A stretch of DNA of 5,258 nucleotides. Origin: an uncultured Prevotellaceae bacterium. Its GTDB lineage: Bacteria > Bacteroidota > Bacteroidia > Bacteroidales > Bacteroidaceae. Under the pieces are notes generated by a model. It was not told where the DNA came from. It worked only from the letters and a program-made list of their open reading frames with translations, and did not search any database. Every line of letters begins with the position of its first letter. Within the stretch, counting starts at the first letter, position 1. Shown piece after piece: positions 1 through 5,258 of the stretch. The stretch is from contig CAMWRK010000164.1 of NCBI GenBank assembly GCA_947176655.1, positions 1 to 5,258 of the forward strand. The letters are read 5' to 3'. The position numbers and the translations under genes are program-made.

Positions 1-245
1 TTCAGCAATCTTATTATCAGGAAATACGCAGCAAGAACCAGAACCACACACAGAGCCGTACATCCGTCCGCCATCCTGCCCTGTGCAGCAAACAGCACAA
101 GCAGAATACAAAACAATGGGATGACAAACGCCACCGCCACGGCTCTAAGGCTGGTTTCACAATGCTGACCCGTACTTTTATCTTTGCGACCGCAAAACAT
201 AGACACCTTACAGCCGTGACATTCCATATCAGTCGTTTTTGTCAT
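1..245 (-). CDS. RseC-like small membrane protein, 5' part only (runs off left edge)
   Basis: Translation from the ATG at 245-243 stays open for 81 codons to the window edge. The N-terminus is short, soluble and Cys-rich, with a C9-x2-C12-x5-C18 cluster and C29. Two hydrophobic segments follow, about residues 35-54 (containing AFVIPLF) and 64-81, with a short loop holding C62 and C66 at or near the ends of the membrane segments. This layout resembles the C-terminal half of RseC/MucC proteins, which carry a similar Cys cluster before two membrane helices and in E. coli act with the Rsx/Rnf membrane complex in SoxR reduction. The usual N-terminal beta-rich domain of about 30 residues is missing, and an in-frame TAA at 284-282 prevents a long upstream extension. 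A TTG at 269-267 is the only other upstream start and lies in the predicted promoter box. The family call comes from remembered family patterns and is tentative; that the frame is coding is more secure, given the promoter and membrane segments. Confidence 0.6.
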   Translation of the reverse strand, partial: MTKTTDMECHGCKVSMFCGRKDKSTGQHCETSLRAVAVAFVIPLFCILLVLFAAQGRMADGCTALCVVLVLAAYFLIIRLL

Positions 246-266
246 GTTGACATTACATTTTCCATA

Positions 267-274
267 CAAAGATA
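267..274 (-). promoter_or_regulatory. Bacteroidales-type -7 promoter element (TATCTTTG)
   Basis: Read on the minus strand, 274-267 is TATCTTTG, an exact match to the TAnnTTTG -7 consensus used by the primary sigma factor of Bacteroidota. It lies 21 nt upstream of the ATG at 245, which would leave a leader of only about 10-20 nt. The expected -33 TTTG is poorly matched: TGTG at about 299-296, 21 nt upstream of the -7 box, is the best candidate. The surroundings are A/T-rich and non-coding. This promoter would drive the RseC-like gene independently of the operon that ends at the terminator upstream. Confidence 0.55.
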
Positions 275-370
275 CCGTTTTTTAAGTATCGCTGTCACAC
301 TACCATATTACTCTTAATATTTATTAACACATAACAATCATCAAATAATGTTATCGACTATCATAATGAG

Positions 371-419
371 AACAGAAAAACTCCTTGTGTAGTGCGATTA
401 TGCACACCACACAAGGAGT
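371..419 (-). terminator. Intrinsic (rho-independent) terminator of the pepD-to-C69 operon
   Basis: Positions 380-390 and 409-419 form a perfect 11-bp inverted repeat (ACTCCTTGTGT / ACACAAGGAGT). Inside it, GTGC at 392-395 can pair with GCAC at 402-405, extending the hairpin after a small asymmetric internal loop. On the minus strand the hairpin is followed by TTTTTCTGTTCT (380-369, the first T also closing the stem), the expected U-rich tail. On the plus strand there is no T-run after it, so it is directional. It begins about 50 nt past the stop of the C69 gene, as expected for the end of that transcription unit. Confidence 0.85.
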
Positions 420-469
420 GAAAACGATATTTCAGACACAAGAAATATGCCTGACCGTCTTTATAATAA

Positions 470-2134
470 TTATCTTATCAAATACTTGTCTCCGCTCTCT
501 TCGACCATCTTGCGCAGATAAGGTTCGGGATAACCGGGACGCAACGGAGACACGGGTTCTCCGCCGGGTGTCAGGATATAGTCACCATTATCGTCAACCT
601 TCTTGACACACATGTCATTGTACTTGACGATGAGTTTCTGGGCAAGCTGCATCCATTCGTCCATCATCATGCCGGCCATACGCAGGCTGTAATCGCTGAG
701 GAACTTCTTGCCTTCGCCCTCGGACATATCCTTGGCCTTGGCCTCCATGTAATTCTGAACACTGTTGAAATCATTTTCGAGCCTGTCCCGCACGGCCTTC
801 AGTTCCGGAAAGAGCAGATTGTAACGGTAGTACACCATGTTGCTTACCCAGTTGCAAACCCAGAAAGCATTGCGGAAACTGAATGTCGTCGCATTGGCCA
901 GCTTGCCGCTGTAACATTCCGGTACGGACTCAATGCAGGAATAAACAGGAGTAAGAGCCACCATGTTGGCATCATCGTTGCCGAACCACAGCAGACCTCC
1001 TAGATAGTCTGGCAGCCAGTCACGCATCTGGGCGACATAGACTGCACTGGACTGCACGGTACTTATGGGACGTTCGTTGAAATATTCCTTTCCGTCAACC
1101 TTATAAGCCAATGGCGTCACACGATATGGCATCTGCCATGGAAGAGCCCCCAATCCCTCCGTTATATCCATAGGGGTACCTTCATAGTGGTCGCGCATCA
1201 TGTCCTTGACATCCTGTGTGCCGAGAAGCTGTTTGGGCTTGACCCATAAAGGCATTTCGTGAGGCATTCCCTCTATTGGTGTGTGCGTAGCGGAATCCAC
1301 ATCCTCGCCCATGACATAGGGCAGGTATTGTGTCATATCCTCTGCACCCCACCTGTTGAAGAAGCTCCATACACGCGCCTCGCAATACCTTTTGGCTCCG
1401 AAGTCAGCAGGAGCATAGGCCTCAGAGAATGAGAATTCGCTGTCCTTCTTTCCTGTGAAATAACCCATCTTGCGGGCAAAGGAGATTACATCCTTGGAAT
1501 AGAGACAATTCTCTTTGTCCTTCAAGGGGAAACGACGTATACGGCTGTGATTGGCATGCGCACTGATCATGTCGTCAGGCATGCGGCGGGCCACCCACAC
1601 GGCTCCCTTTTCCACCTTGCCCTTGCCTATGAGTTCCATTATCCACACCTCGTTCTTATCGGCAATGGTAAAGCTCTCGCCGCTGCACTGATAACCGTAC
1701 TCCTGACACAGGCGGTCTATGAGCTTTATTGCCTCCCGTGCGGTCTTGCAGCGTTCCAGTGCTATCCACATCAGTGAGCCGTAGTCCATGATACCTTCGC
1801 CGCCATCCAGTTCCGGACGCCCGCCGAATGTGGTCTCCATGATACTGAGCTGGTGTTCGTTGAGGAAACCCGTGACCTGGTATGTCTCCTCCGGTTCGGG
1901 AATCTCGCCGAGATAGTTGCTGGTCTCGTAATGGTATATCGGGCGCATGGCTCCCTTTTCGTGCTTCATGTGCGGTTTATAATACAGCGAGGAGAACATG
2001 CCATAGCTGTCACTGCTGTAACTTATTACCACACTGCCGTCCTTCGACGCTTTCTTACCCACGATAAGATTGGTACAAGGCATGGCTGCCACTGCAACCA
2101 TAAACAGACAAACGAGTGAGAATATCTTATGCAT
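470..2134 (-). CDS. Secreted C69-family dipeptidase (N-terminal cysteine nucleophile hydrolase)
   Basis: A 554-residue protein of peptidase family C69, which cleaves dipeptides with an N-terminal cysteine nucleophile. Residues 1-19 form a basic-then-hydrophobic signal segment ending Ala-Met-Pro, followed at once by Cys20-Thr-Asn-Leu, the family's CTN-type start with the predicted catalytic Cys20. Further family-like blocks are the GKKASKDGS stretch (26-34), a region rich in small residues and Asp (about 37-45), MDYGSLMWIALERCKTAREA (116-135), GESFTIAD (152-159) and AHANHSRI (192-199). The core appears to run to about 430, followed by a mostly helical tail to 554. The start at 2134 is supported by the signal peptide and by lying 28 nt after the nadC stop. 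Pro directly before Cys20 does not fit a lipobox, so a soluble exported (periplasmic) enzyme is more likely than a lipoprotein. It is the last gene of the unit, with a terminator about 50 nt downstream. Family assignment is confident; substrate preference is unknown. Confidence 0.93.
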   Translation of the reverse strand: MHKIFSLVCLFMVAVAAMPCTNLIVGKKASKDGSVVISYSSDSYGMFSSLYYKPHMKHEKGAMRPIYHYETSNYLGEIPEPEETYQVTGFLNEHQLSIMETTFGGRPELDGGEGIMDYGSLMWIALERCKTAREAIKLIDRLCQEYGYQCSGESFTIADKNEVWIMELIGKGKVEKGAVWVARRMPDDMISAHANHSRIRRFPLKDKENCLYSKDVISFARKMGYFTGKKDSEFSFSEAYAPADFGAKRYCEARVWSFFNRWGAEDMTQYLPYVMGEDVDSATHTPIEGMPHEMPLWVKPKQLLGTQDVKDMMRDHYEGTPMDITEGLGALPWQMPYRVTPLAYKVDGKEYFNERPISTVQSSAVYVAQMRDWLPDYLGGLLWFGNDDANMVALTPVYSCIESVPECYSGKLANATTFSFRNAFWVCNWVSNMVYYRYNLLFPELKAVRDRLENDFNSVQNYMEAKAKDMSEGEGKKFLSDYSLRMAGMMMDEWMQLAQKLIVKYNDMCVKKVDDNGDYILTPGGEPVSPLRPGYPEPYLRKMVEESGDKYLIR

Positions 2135-2162
2135 ACTGCTTTGTCTTTATTGATTTATCACA

Positions 2163-3038
2163 TTATTTTATTATCAGTTTATCAGAACCCGCGGCCTTGA
2201 AACTCATGTCCAATCCCTTGACGCTATGGGTAAGGGCACCGAAACTGATGTAGTCCACACCGGCCTTGGCGTATGGTATCATGGTCTCGAAAGTAATGCC
2301 GCCGCTGGACTCCGTCTCGGCACGGCCCGCAACCAGTTCCACTGCCTTGCGTGTGTCCTCGGGAGTAAAATTGTCGAACATTATGCGGTCGCATCCCTCT
2401 TCCAAGGCCTCTTCCAGTTCCTTCCAGTTGCGTACCTCACACTCTATCTTCAGATCCTTGCCGTGATCCTTGCAATACTGCTTGGCACGGCTGATGGCAT
2501 TGTGAACACCTCCGCAGAAGTCAATGTGGTTATCCTTCAGCAAAATCATATCGAAAAGACCGATACGGTGGTTCATGCCTCCGCCTATCTTCACGGCCTC
2601 CTTCTCCAGCATACGCATGCCCGGAGTGGTCTTGCGCGTATCCAGTACACGTGTCCTGGTGCCGGCATCTATCAGAGCCTGCTGATACTTATGCGTCATG
2701 GTGGCTATGCCTGACATGCGCTGCAGGATGTTCAGCATCAGGCGTTCTGTCTGCAACAGGCTCTGTTCCTTGCCCCTGACGCTCATAACAATATCCCCTG
2801 GCACTACATGCGCACCGTCCTGAATGTATACCTCAACCTCCAATGTCGGGTCGAAACGGCGGAACACCTGCCTGGCTATTTCAACACCGGCAAATATACC
2901 CTCCTCCTTTATCAGCAACTTGCTCTCGCCTATGCTGTCGGCAGGAATACAACACAATGTCGTGTGGTCGCCGTCACCGATATCTTCGCTGAAAGCCAAG
3001 TCGATGAGTTTCTCGTTCAGTTCTTCTACACTCAACAT
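2163..3038 (-). CDS. nadC: Nicotinate-nucleotide diphosphorylase (carboxylating) / quinolinate phosphoribosyltransferase
   Basis: NadC converts quinolinate and PRPP to nicotinate mononucleotide, CO2 and pyrophosphate, the step at which de novo NAD synthesis joins the common pathway; it is cytosolic. The 291-residue length is normal for the family. Visible signatures in order: EDIGDGDHTT (18-27); the TERLMLNILQRMSG segment (97-110); DTRKTTPG (133-140) with the substrate-binding Arg/Lys pair 135-136; GGGMNHRIG (152-160); LLKDNHI (166-172); IECEV (198-202) with the conserved acidic residue; MFDN (220-223); ESSGGI (243-248); and ISFGALTHS (264-272) in the phosphate-binding part of the barrel. No key motif is missing. 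The start at 3038 gives the usual N-terminal helix and lies 24 nt after the rlmH stop, in an A/T-rich spacer. No NadA or NadB gene is in the window. The same-strand, closely spaced context implies co-transcription with rlmH and the C69 gene. Confidence 0.97.
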   Translation of the reverse strand: MLSVEELNEKLIDLAFSEDIGDGDHTTLCCIPADSIGESKLLIKEEGIFAGVEIARQVFRRFDPTLEVEVYIQDGAHVVPGDIVMSVRGKEQSLLQTERLMLNILQRMSGIATMTHKYQQALIDAGTRTRVLDTRKTTPGMRMLEKEAVKIGGGMNHRIGLFDMILLKDNHIDFCGGVHNAISRAKQYCKDHGKDLKIECEVRNWKELEEALEEGCDRIMFDNFTPEDTRKAVELVAGRAETESSGGITFETMIPYAKAGVDYISFGALTHSVKGLDMSFKAAGSDKLIIK

Positions 3039-3062
3039 ATTATTCTACATTTTATTTTGTAA

Positions 3063-3536
3063 TTATTCGTGATGATATGGTTCGCCGTTCAGTATCGTCA
3101 TGGCTCTGTACACCTGCTCAACAAATAGCAGGCGTATCATCTGGTGCGAAAGGGTCATCTGCGAAAGAGATATTTTCTCGTCGGCTCTGTCGTAAACGGA
3201 CGGAGCAAAGCCATAGGGGCCGCCGACGATGCACAACAGACGCTTGGTTCCGGACAGCATCTTCTTCTGCAACCACGAGGCAAATTCTATGCTGCGCCTC
3301 TCCGTTCCGCGTTCGTCCAGAAGCACGACTCTGTCACCGGCCTGTATCCGTTCCAGTATCATGGCTCCCTCCTGTTCCTTCTGCTGCGCTTCGGACAAGG
3401 CCTTTGTCTGACGCAGTTCCGGGATTAGCTCCACTTCCACCGGCACGTAGTGTTTCAGCCGTGCCAGATACTCGTCCACAAGAGCAATGATGTGCTTGTC
3501 CGTGGTTTTGCCGACAACCAATAGAGTTACTTTCAT
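3063..3536 (-). CDS. rlmH: 23S rRNA (pseudouridine(1915)-N3)-methyltransferase RlmH
   Basis: RlmH is a small SPOUT-class methyltransferase that uses S-adenosylmethionine to methylate pseudouridine 1915 in helix 69 of 23S rRNA on the assembled ribosome. The 157-residue product is the family's standard size. It starts MKVTLLVVGKT and shows LLDERG (72-77), the SAM-binding knot motif IVGGPYGF (103-110), LSQMTLSHQMIRLLFVEQVYRA (around 124-145), and the conserved ending GEPYHHE (151-157). I chose the ATG at 3536-3534. The frame is open to an earlier ATG at 3641, but the extra 35 residues lie over the lipoprotein coding region, are Cys/Arg/Pro-rich and unlike RlmH, while 3536 gives the canonical N-terminus. 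This ATG overlaps the lipoprotein TGA as ATGA, so translation is probably coupled to the upstream gene. Confidence 0.97.
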   Translation of the reverse strand: MKVTLLVVGKTTDKHIIALVDEYLARLKHYVPVEVELIPELRQTKALSEAQQKEQEGAMILERIQAGDRVVLLDERGTERRSIEFASWLQKKMLSGTKRLLCIVGGPYGFAPSVYDRADEKISLSQMTLSHQMIRLLFVEQVYRAMTILNGEPYHHE

Positions 3537-4993
3537 TCCGTATGCTGCGTCCTTTGTATATTCTCGTATGCACCTATATCGGCACCGTCCGTATTCCGCC
3601 GGCTGCGTTTCAGGCGGTCCACAGGATAAGCATCCACCCACTCCACATCGGCACTGTCGCAGAAATGAGCCAGCGTATCCGGCGTGAAATCATAGAGGCG
3701 CGCATGCGTATCGAACAGCATGAACTGACGTCCGTATGACATCGTGTCCGACGGGTTTTCGTAGATGTTACGTATAAAACGAACTGAATCCGCTTCGCCC
3801 GACAGTGTATTCAGGAAACAGCGGCGGAAGCAATAACGCACGGAATCACCGAACTTGGTCTCCTTTATAAAACGTCCCGATATGACATCGTCCCCATATC
3901 CGGTTATGACACAGTTGACGAAGTCAGCCTTGCCTATGTCATAGAACATCGTATCGCCATATTCCACATCATAGTCGCACAGACTTAACGCCCACCCTCT
4001 CACAGCATCGAAATTGTAGAACTGAGCCATGGTGCAGAAAGTCATGTCAGCCTCTCCTCCTATCATCTGGAACAGGTCGCCATAGGCATTGCTTATCTGG
4101 GTATTATTGGCTTTCACACGACAATTCTTCGCCCAAAGGGCATTGCCTCCGGTATTGTGTATCACACAATCGGCCAACTCCACATCGGTATCCTCGGCAG
4201 TTATGCCGAAAGTGCTGCTGTGCAGATCCAGATATGTCAGTCTGTGGCCACGGCCATGCAGATACACCCCACCCCACTGCTGCGGCGTATTGTCATAAGG
4301 AAGATAGTCGAAAAGATTGTCGGTCCTGTCACCGCGGAAAACGACAGGCTCCTCCAAAGTCCCATCCACTACCAGCGTACCGTCCACACACATGGAGGCA
4401 TGCTGGTGGAAATAAAGACTGGTACCTGCCGCAATAGTAAGCGTCACTCCTGGAGAGACATACAGGCTGTCGTATACAATCACCGGCCTGCGGCTTAGAA
4501 TAGTGCTGTCCTCCTCTATCACCCTTACCCCATGCCAATGCAAGGCATCCTGACCGTCGGCAAGAAGAGTGACATACTGAACCTCACCGCTTTCCAGACG
4601 GAAACAGAGACTGTCGCTATACATTGTCAGAGTATCTGTACCGGCATCAGGCAATGTCGCTTCCAGCAGGACAAAGATGCTGTCCCCCGCGCTTACCTCG
4701 AAATCCGCAGCATACCCACCGCTGAGGAACTGCCCGTCCACATTGACACGGAACAGGCTTTCGCCTCCATGCTTCAGCCGGACTTCGTCTATCCTCAGTC
4801 CGTCCCTGTTGTTATTATATACCAGCAAGCGCCGCGTGCTGCTGCTGACTGTGCTGACAAGCGTGCCGAAACTTACAGTGTCGCACCTGAATGTCAGACG
4901 CGCCCGCGAATCCGCCGTCCACGAGTCATAGTCGCTGCAACCGCTAACGACCGCCAGCATCACACCTAATATATATATAAGGGCTCCTTTCAA
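3533..4993 (-). CDS. Predicted outer-membrane lipoprotein with right-handed beta-helix
   Basis: A 486-residue protein of unknown specific function. Residues 1-19 form a lipoprotein signal peptide (Lys2, hydrophobic core, lipobox V-S-G-C19). The mature end CSDYDSW is acidic just after the Cys, similar to Bacteroidota surface-export signals. Residues about 30-150 look like a beta-sandwich resembling anchor-type Ig-like domains (LTFRCDTVSFGTL, then LLVYNNN). From about 168 comes a parallel beta-helix: strand-turn repeats such as SPGVTLTIAAGTSLYF and VDGTLVVDGTLEEPVVF, then FRGDR, QQWGGVYL and a series of Asn/Asp/Cys-containing rungs to about 410. The C-terminus has the DGADIGAYE motif (469-477) often seen at the end of such Bacteroidota proteins. 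No catalytic pectate-lyase residues are evident, so a binding or structural role is as likely as an enzymatic one. The start is TTG at 4993-4991, since no in-frame ATG lies between the preceding in-frame TAG (5002-5000) and the signal peptide; the ATG at codon 12 would destroy the signal. It lies 10 nt after the pepD stop and overlaps rlmH by 4 nt. Confidence 0.85.
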   Translation of the reverse strand: MKGALIYILGVMLAVVSGCSDYDSWTADSRARLTFRCDTVSFGTLVSTVSSSTRRLLVYNNNRDGLRIDEVRLKHGGESLFRVNVDGQFLSGGYAADFEVSAGDSIFVLLEATLPDAGTDTLTMYSDSLCFRLESGEVQYVTLLADGQDALHWHGVRVIEEDSTILSRRPVIVYDSLYVSPGVTLTIAAGTSLYFHQHASMCVDGTLVVDGTLEEPVVFRGDRTDNLFDYLPYDNTPQQWGGVYLHGRGHRLTYLDLHSSTFGITAEDTDVELADCVIHNTGGNALWAKNCRVKANNTQISNAYGDLFQMIGGEADMTFCTMAQFYNFDAVRGWALSLCDYDVEYGDTMFYDIGKADFVNCVITGYGDDVISGRFIKETKFGDSVRYCFRRCFLNTLSGEADSVRFIRNIYENPSDTMSYGRQFMLFDTHARLYDFTPDTLAHFCDSADVEWVDAYPVDRLKRSRRNTDGADIGAYENIQRTQHTE

Positions 4994-5003
4994 CGCTGCC
5001 TAA

Positions 5004-5258
5004 TTATACATTTGCCAATATTGCCAACAGATGTTCCCACACCAGCTGAACGCTCGGTATGAGCATACGCTCATCGGGGCTGTGCACTCCTCGCATGGTA
5101 GGCCCCACGCTGACCATATCCATTCCGGGGAATTTCTCGCTGAAGAGACCGCACTCCAGACCGGCATGTATGCCGCCTACAAACGGCTCCTTGCCATATA
5201 ACTTCTTGTACTGTTCCACTGCCACTACGAGCAATTTGCTGTCAGGATTCATCTTCCA
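5004..5258 (-). CDS. pepD: Aminoacyl-histidine dipeptidase (M20C, PepD), C-terminal 84 residues only
   Basis: This frame is open from the right edge (beginning W-K-M-N-P) to the TAA at 5006-5004, so the gene's 5' part, roughly 400 residues in this family, is outside the window. The ATG at 5252 is internal, not the start. The fragment matches the end of M20C dipeptidases: a PDSKLL segment, a helix with KKLYGKEP, the IHAGLECGLF motif, then GPTMRGVHSPDER, whose His is the family's C-terminal zinc ligand, and a closing amphipathic helix. The enzyme is a cytosolic zinc dipeptidase that hydrolyses Xaa-His and other dipeptides. It is followed after 10 nt by the lipoprotein gene, so the two are probably co-transcribed. 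The promoter is not visible. Family assignment is confident despite truncation. Confidence 0.93.
   Translation of the reverse strand, partial: WKMNPDSKLLVVAVEQYKKLYGKEPFVGGIHAGLECGLFSEKFPGMDMVSVGPTMRGVHSPDERMLIPSVQLVWEHLLAILANV

Larger units (their letters stand above)
246..469. other. Intergenic region between the C69 dipeptidase gene and the RseC-like gene
   Basis: This 224-nt stretch has no credible gene. It holds the terminator of the upstream operon (about 371-419) and the promoter of the downstream gene (267-274). Between them, 285-370 is strongly A/T-rich. It contains two weak inverted repeats: TTAATA/TATTAA at 314-327 and ATAACA/TGTTAT at 331-354 (12-base spacer). Either could be an operator or simply a result of base composition. 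A 73-codon plus-strand frame starting at 385 runs through the terminator and antisense into the dipeptidase gene, and I do not consider it real. Confidence 0.6.

Noticed and set aside
331..354. ATAACA/TGTTAT inverted repeat as a possible regulator site upstream of the RseC-like promoter
   Set aside because: Six-base arms in very A/T-rich DNA are expected by chance, and the half-sites match no operator I can name with confidence.
385..606. Plus-strand 73-codon frame beginning in the terminator hairpin
   Set aside because: It spans the terminator and the antisense of the C69 gene's 3' end, has no promoter or start-site support, and its protein shows no recognisable features.
1182..1385. Minus-strand 67-codon frame inside the C69 gene
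   Set aside because: It overlaps the C69 gene in another frame on the same strand and lacks any supporting feature.
2226..2714. Plus-strand 162-codon frame opposite nadC
   Set aside because: nadC on the other strand has complete family motifs throughout; the antisense frame is a composition shadow.
2891..2898. Minus-strand TATATTTG, a match to the -7 promoter consensus inside nadC
   Set aside because: It lies in nadC coding codons about 50 residues into the gene, with no gene start nearby in a position to use it; an 8-base motif with two free positions occurs by chance.
3537..3641. Extended rlmH start at 3641
   Set aside because: The added 35 residues are unlike any RlmH N-terminus and lie over the lipoprotein's own coding sequence; the ATG at 3536 gives the canonical protein.
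4532..4969. Plus-strand 145-codon frame opposite the lipoprotein gene
   Set aside because: It is antisense to a coherent lipoprotein with lipobox and beta domain, and resembles no known family.

Overview
The window comes from a member of the order Bacteroidales. Three things suggest this: (1) a TAnnTTTG-type -7 promoter element (TATCTTTG) in front of the leftmost gene; (2) A/T-rich start regions with little Shine-Dalgarno sequence; (3) the gene families themselves, namely an M20C aminoacyl-histidine dipeptidase, a secreted C69 dipeptidase, a lipoprotein with an anchor-like N-terminal domain, beta-helix and 'ADIGAYE' tail, and an RseC-like protein. I cannot name the genus from the sequence.

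Every gene reads on the minus strand, so transcription runs from right to left. In transcription order these are: the 3' end of an M20C cytosolic dipeptidase (pepD, 5258-5004); a predicted outer-membrane lipoprotein with a right-handed beta-helix (4993-3533); rlmH, a 23S rRNA pseudouridine-1915 methyltransferase (3536-3063), overlapping the lipoprotein stop by ATGA; nadC, quinolinate phosphoribosyltransferase (3038-2163); and a secreted C69-family dipeptidase (2134-470). The junctions are 10 nt, a 4-nt overlap, 24 nt and 28 nt. The run ends at a strong hairpin followed by a T-tract (about 419-371), so these five genes look like one transcription unit whose promoter lies beyond the right edge.

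Left of the terminator is an A/T-rich intergenic stretch with a promoter for the next gene. That gene is a small Cys-rich protein with two membrane segments (245-1), cut by the window edge, resembling the C-terminal half of RseC. In Bacteroidales, RseC-like genes often precede the Rnf electron-transport genes, so an rnf cluster may follow outside the window.

Functionally the operon is mostly housekeeping: rRNA modification, NAD synthesis and two unrelated dipeptidases, one predicted cytosolic and one exported, which would suit a peptide-using anaerobe. I found no mobile element, CRISPR array, tRNA or rRNA, and no convincing new biological system. The points most worth a second look are the start of the lipoprotein gene (a TTG start just after an in-frame TAG) and the unusually short RseC-like protein.
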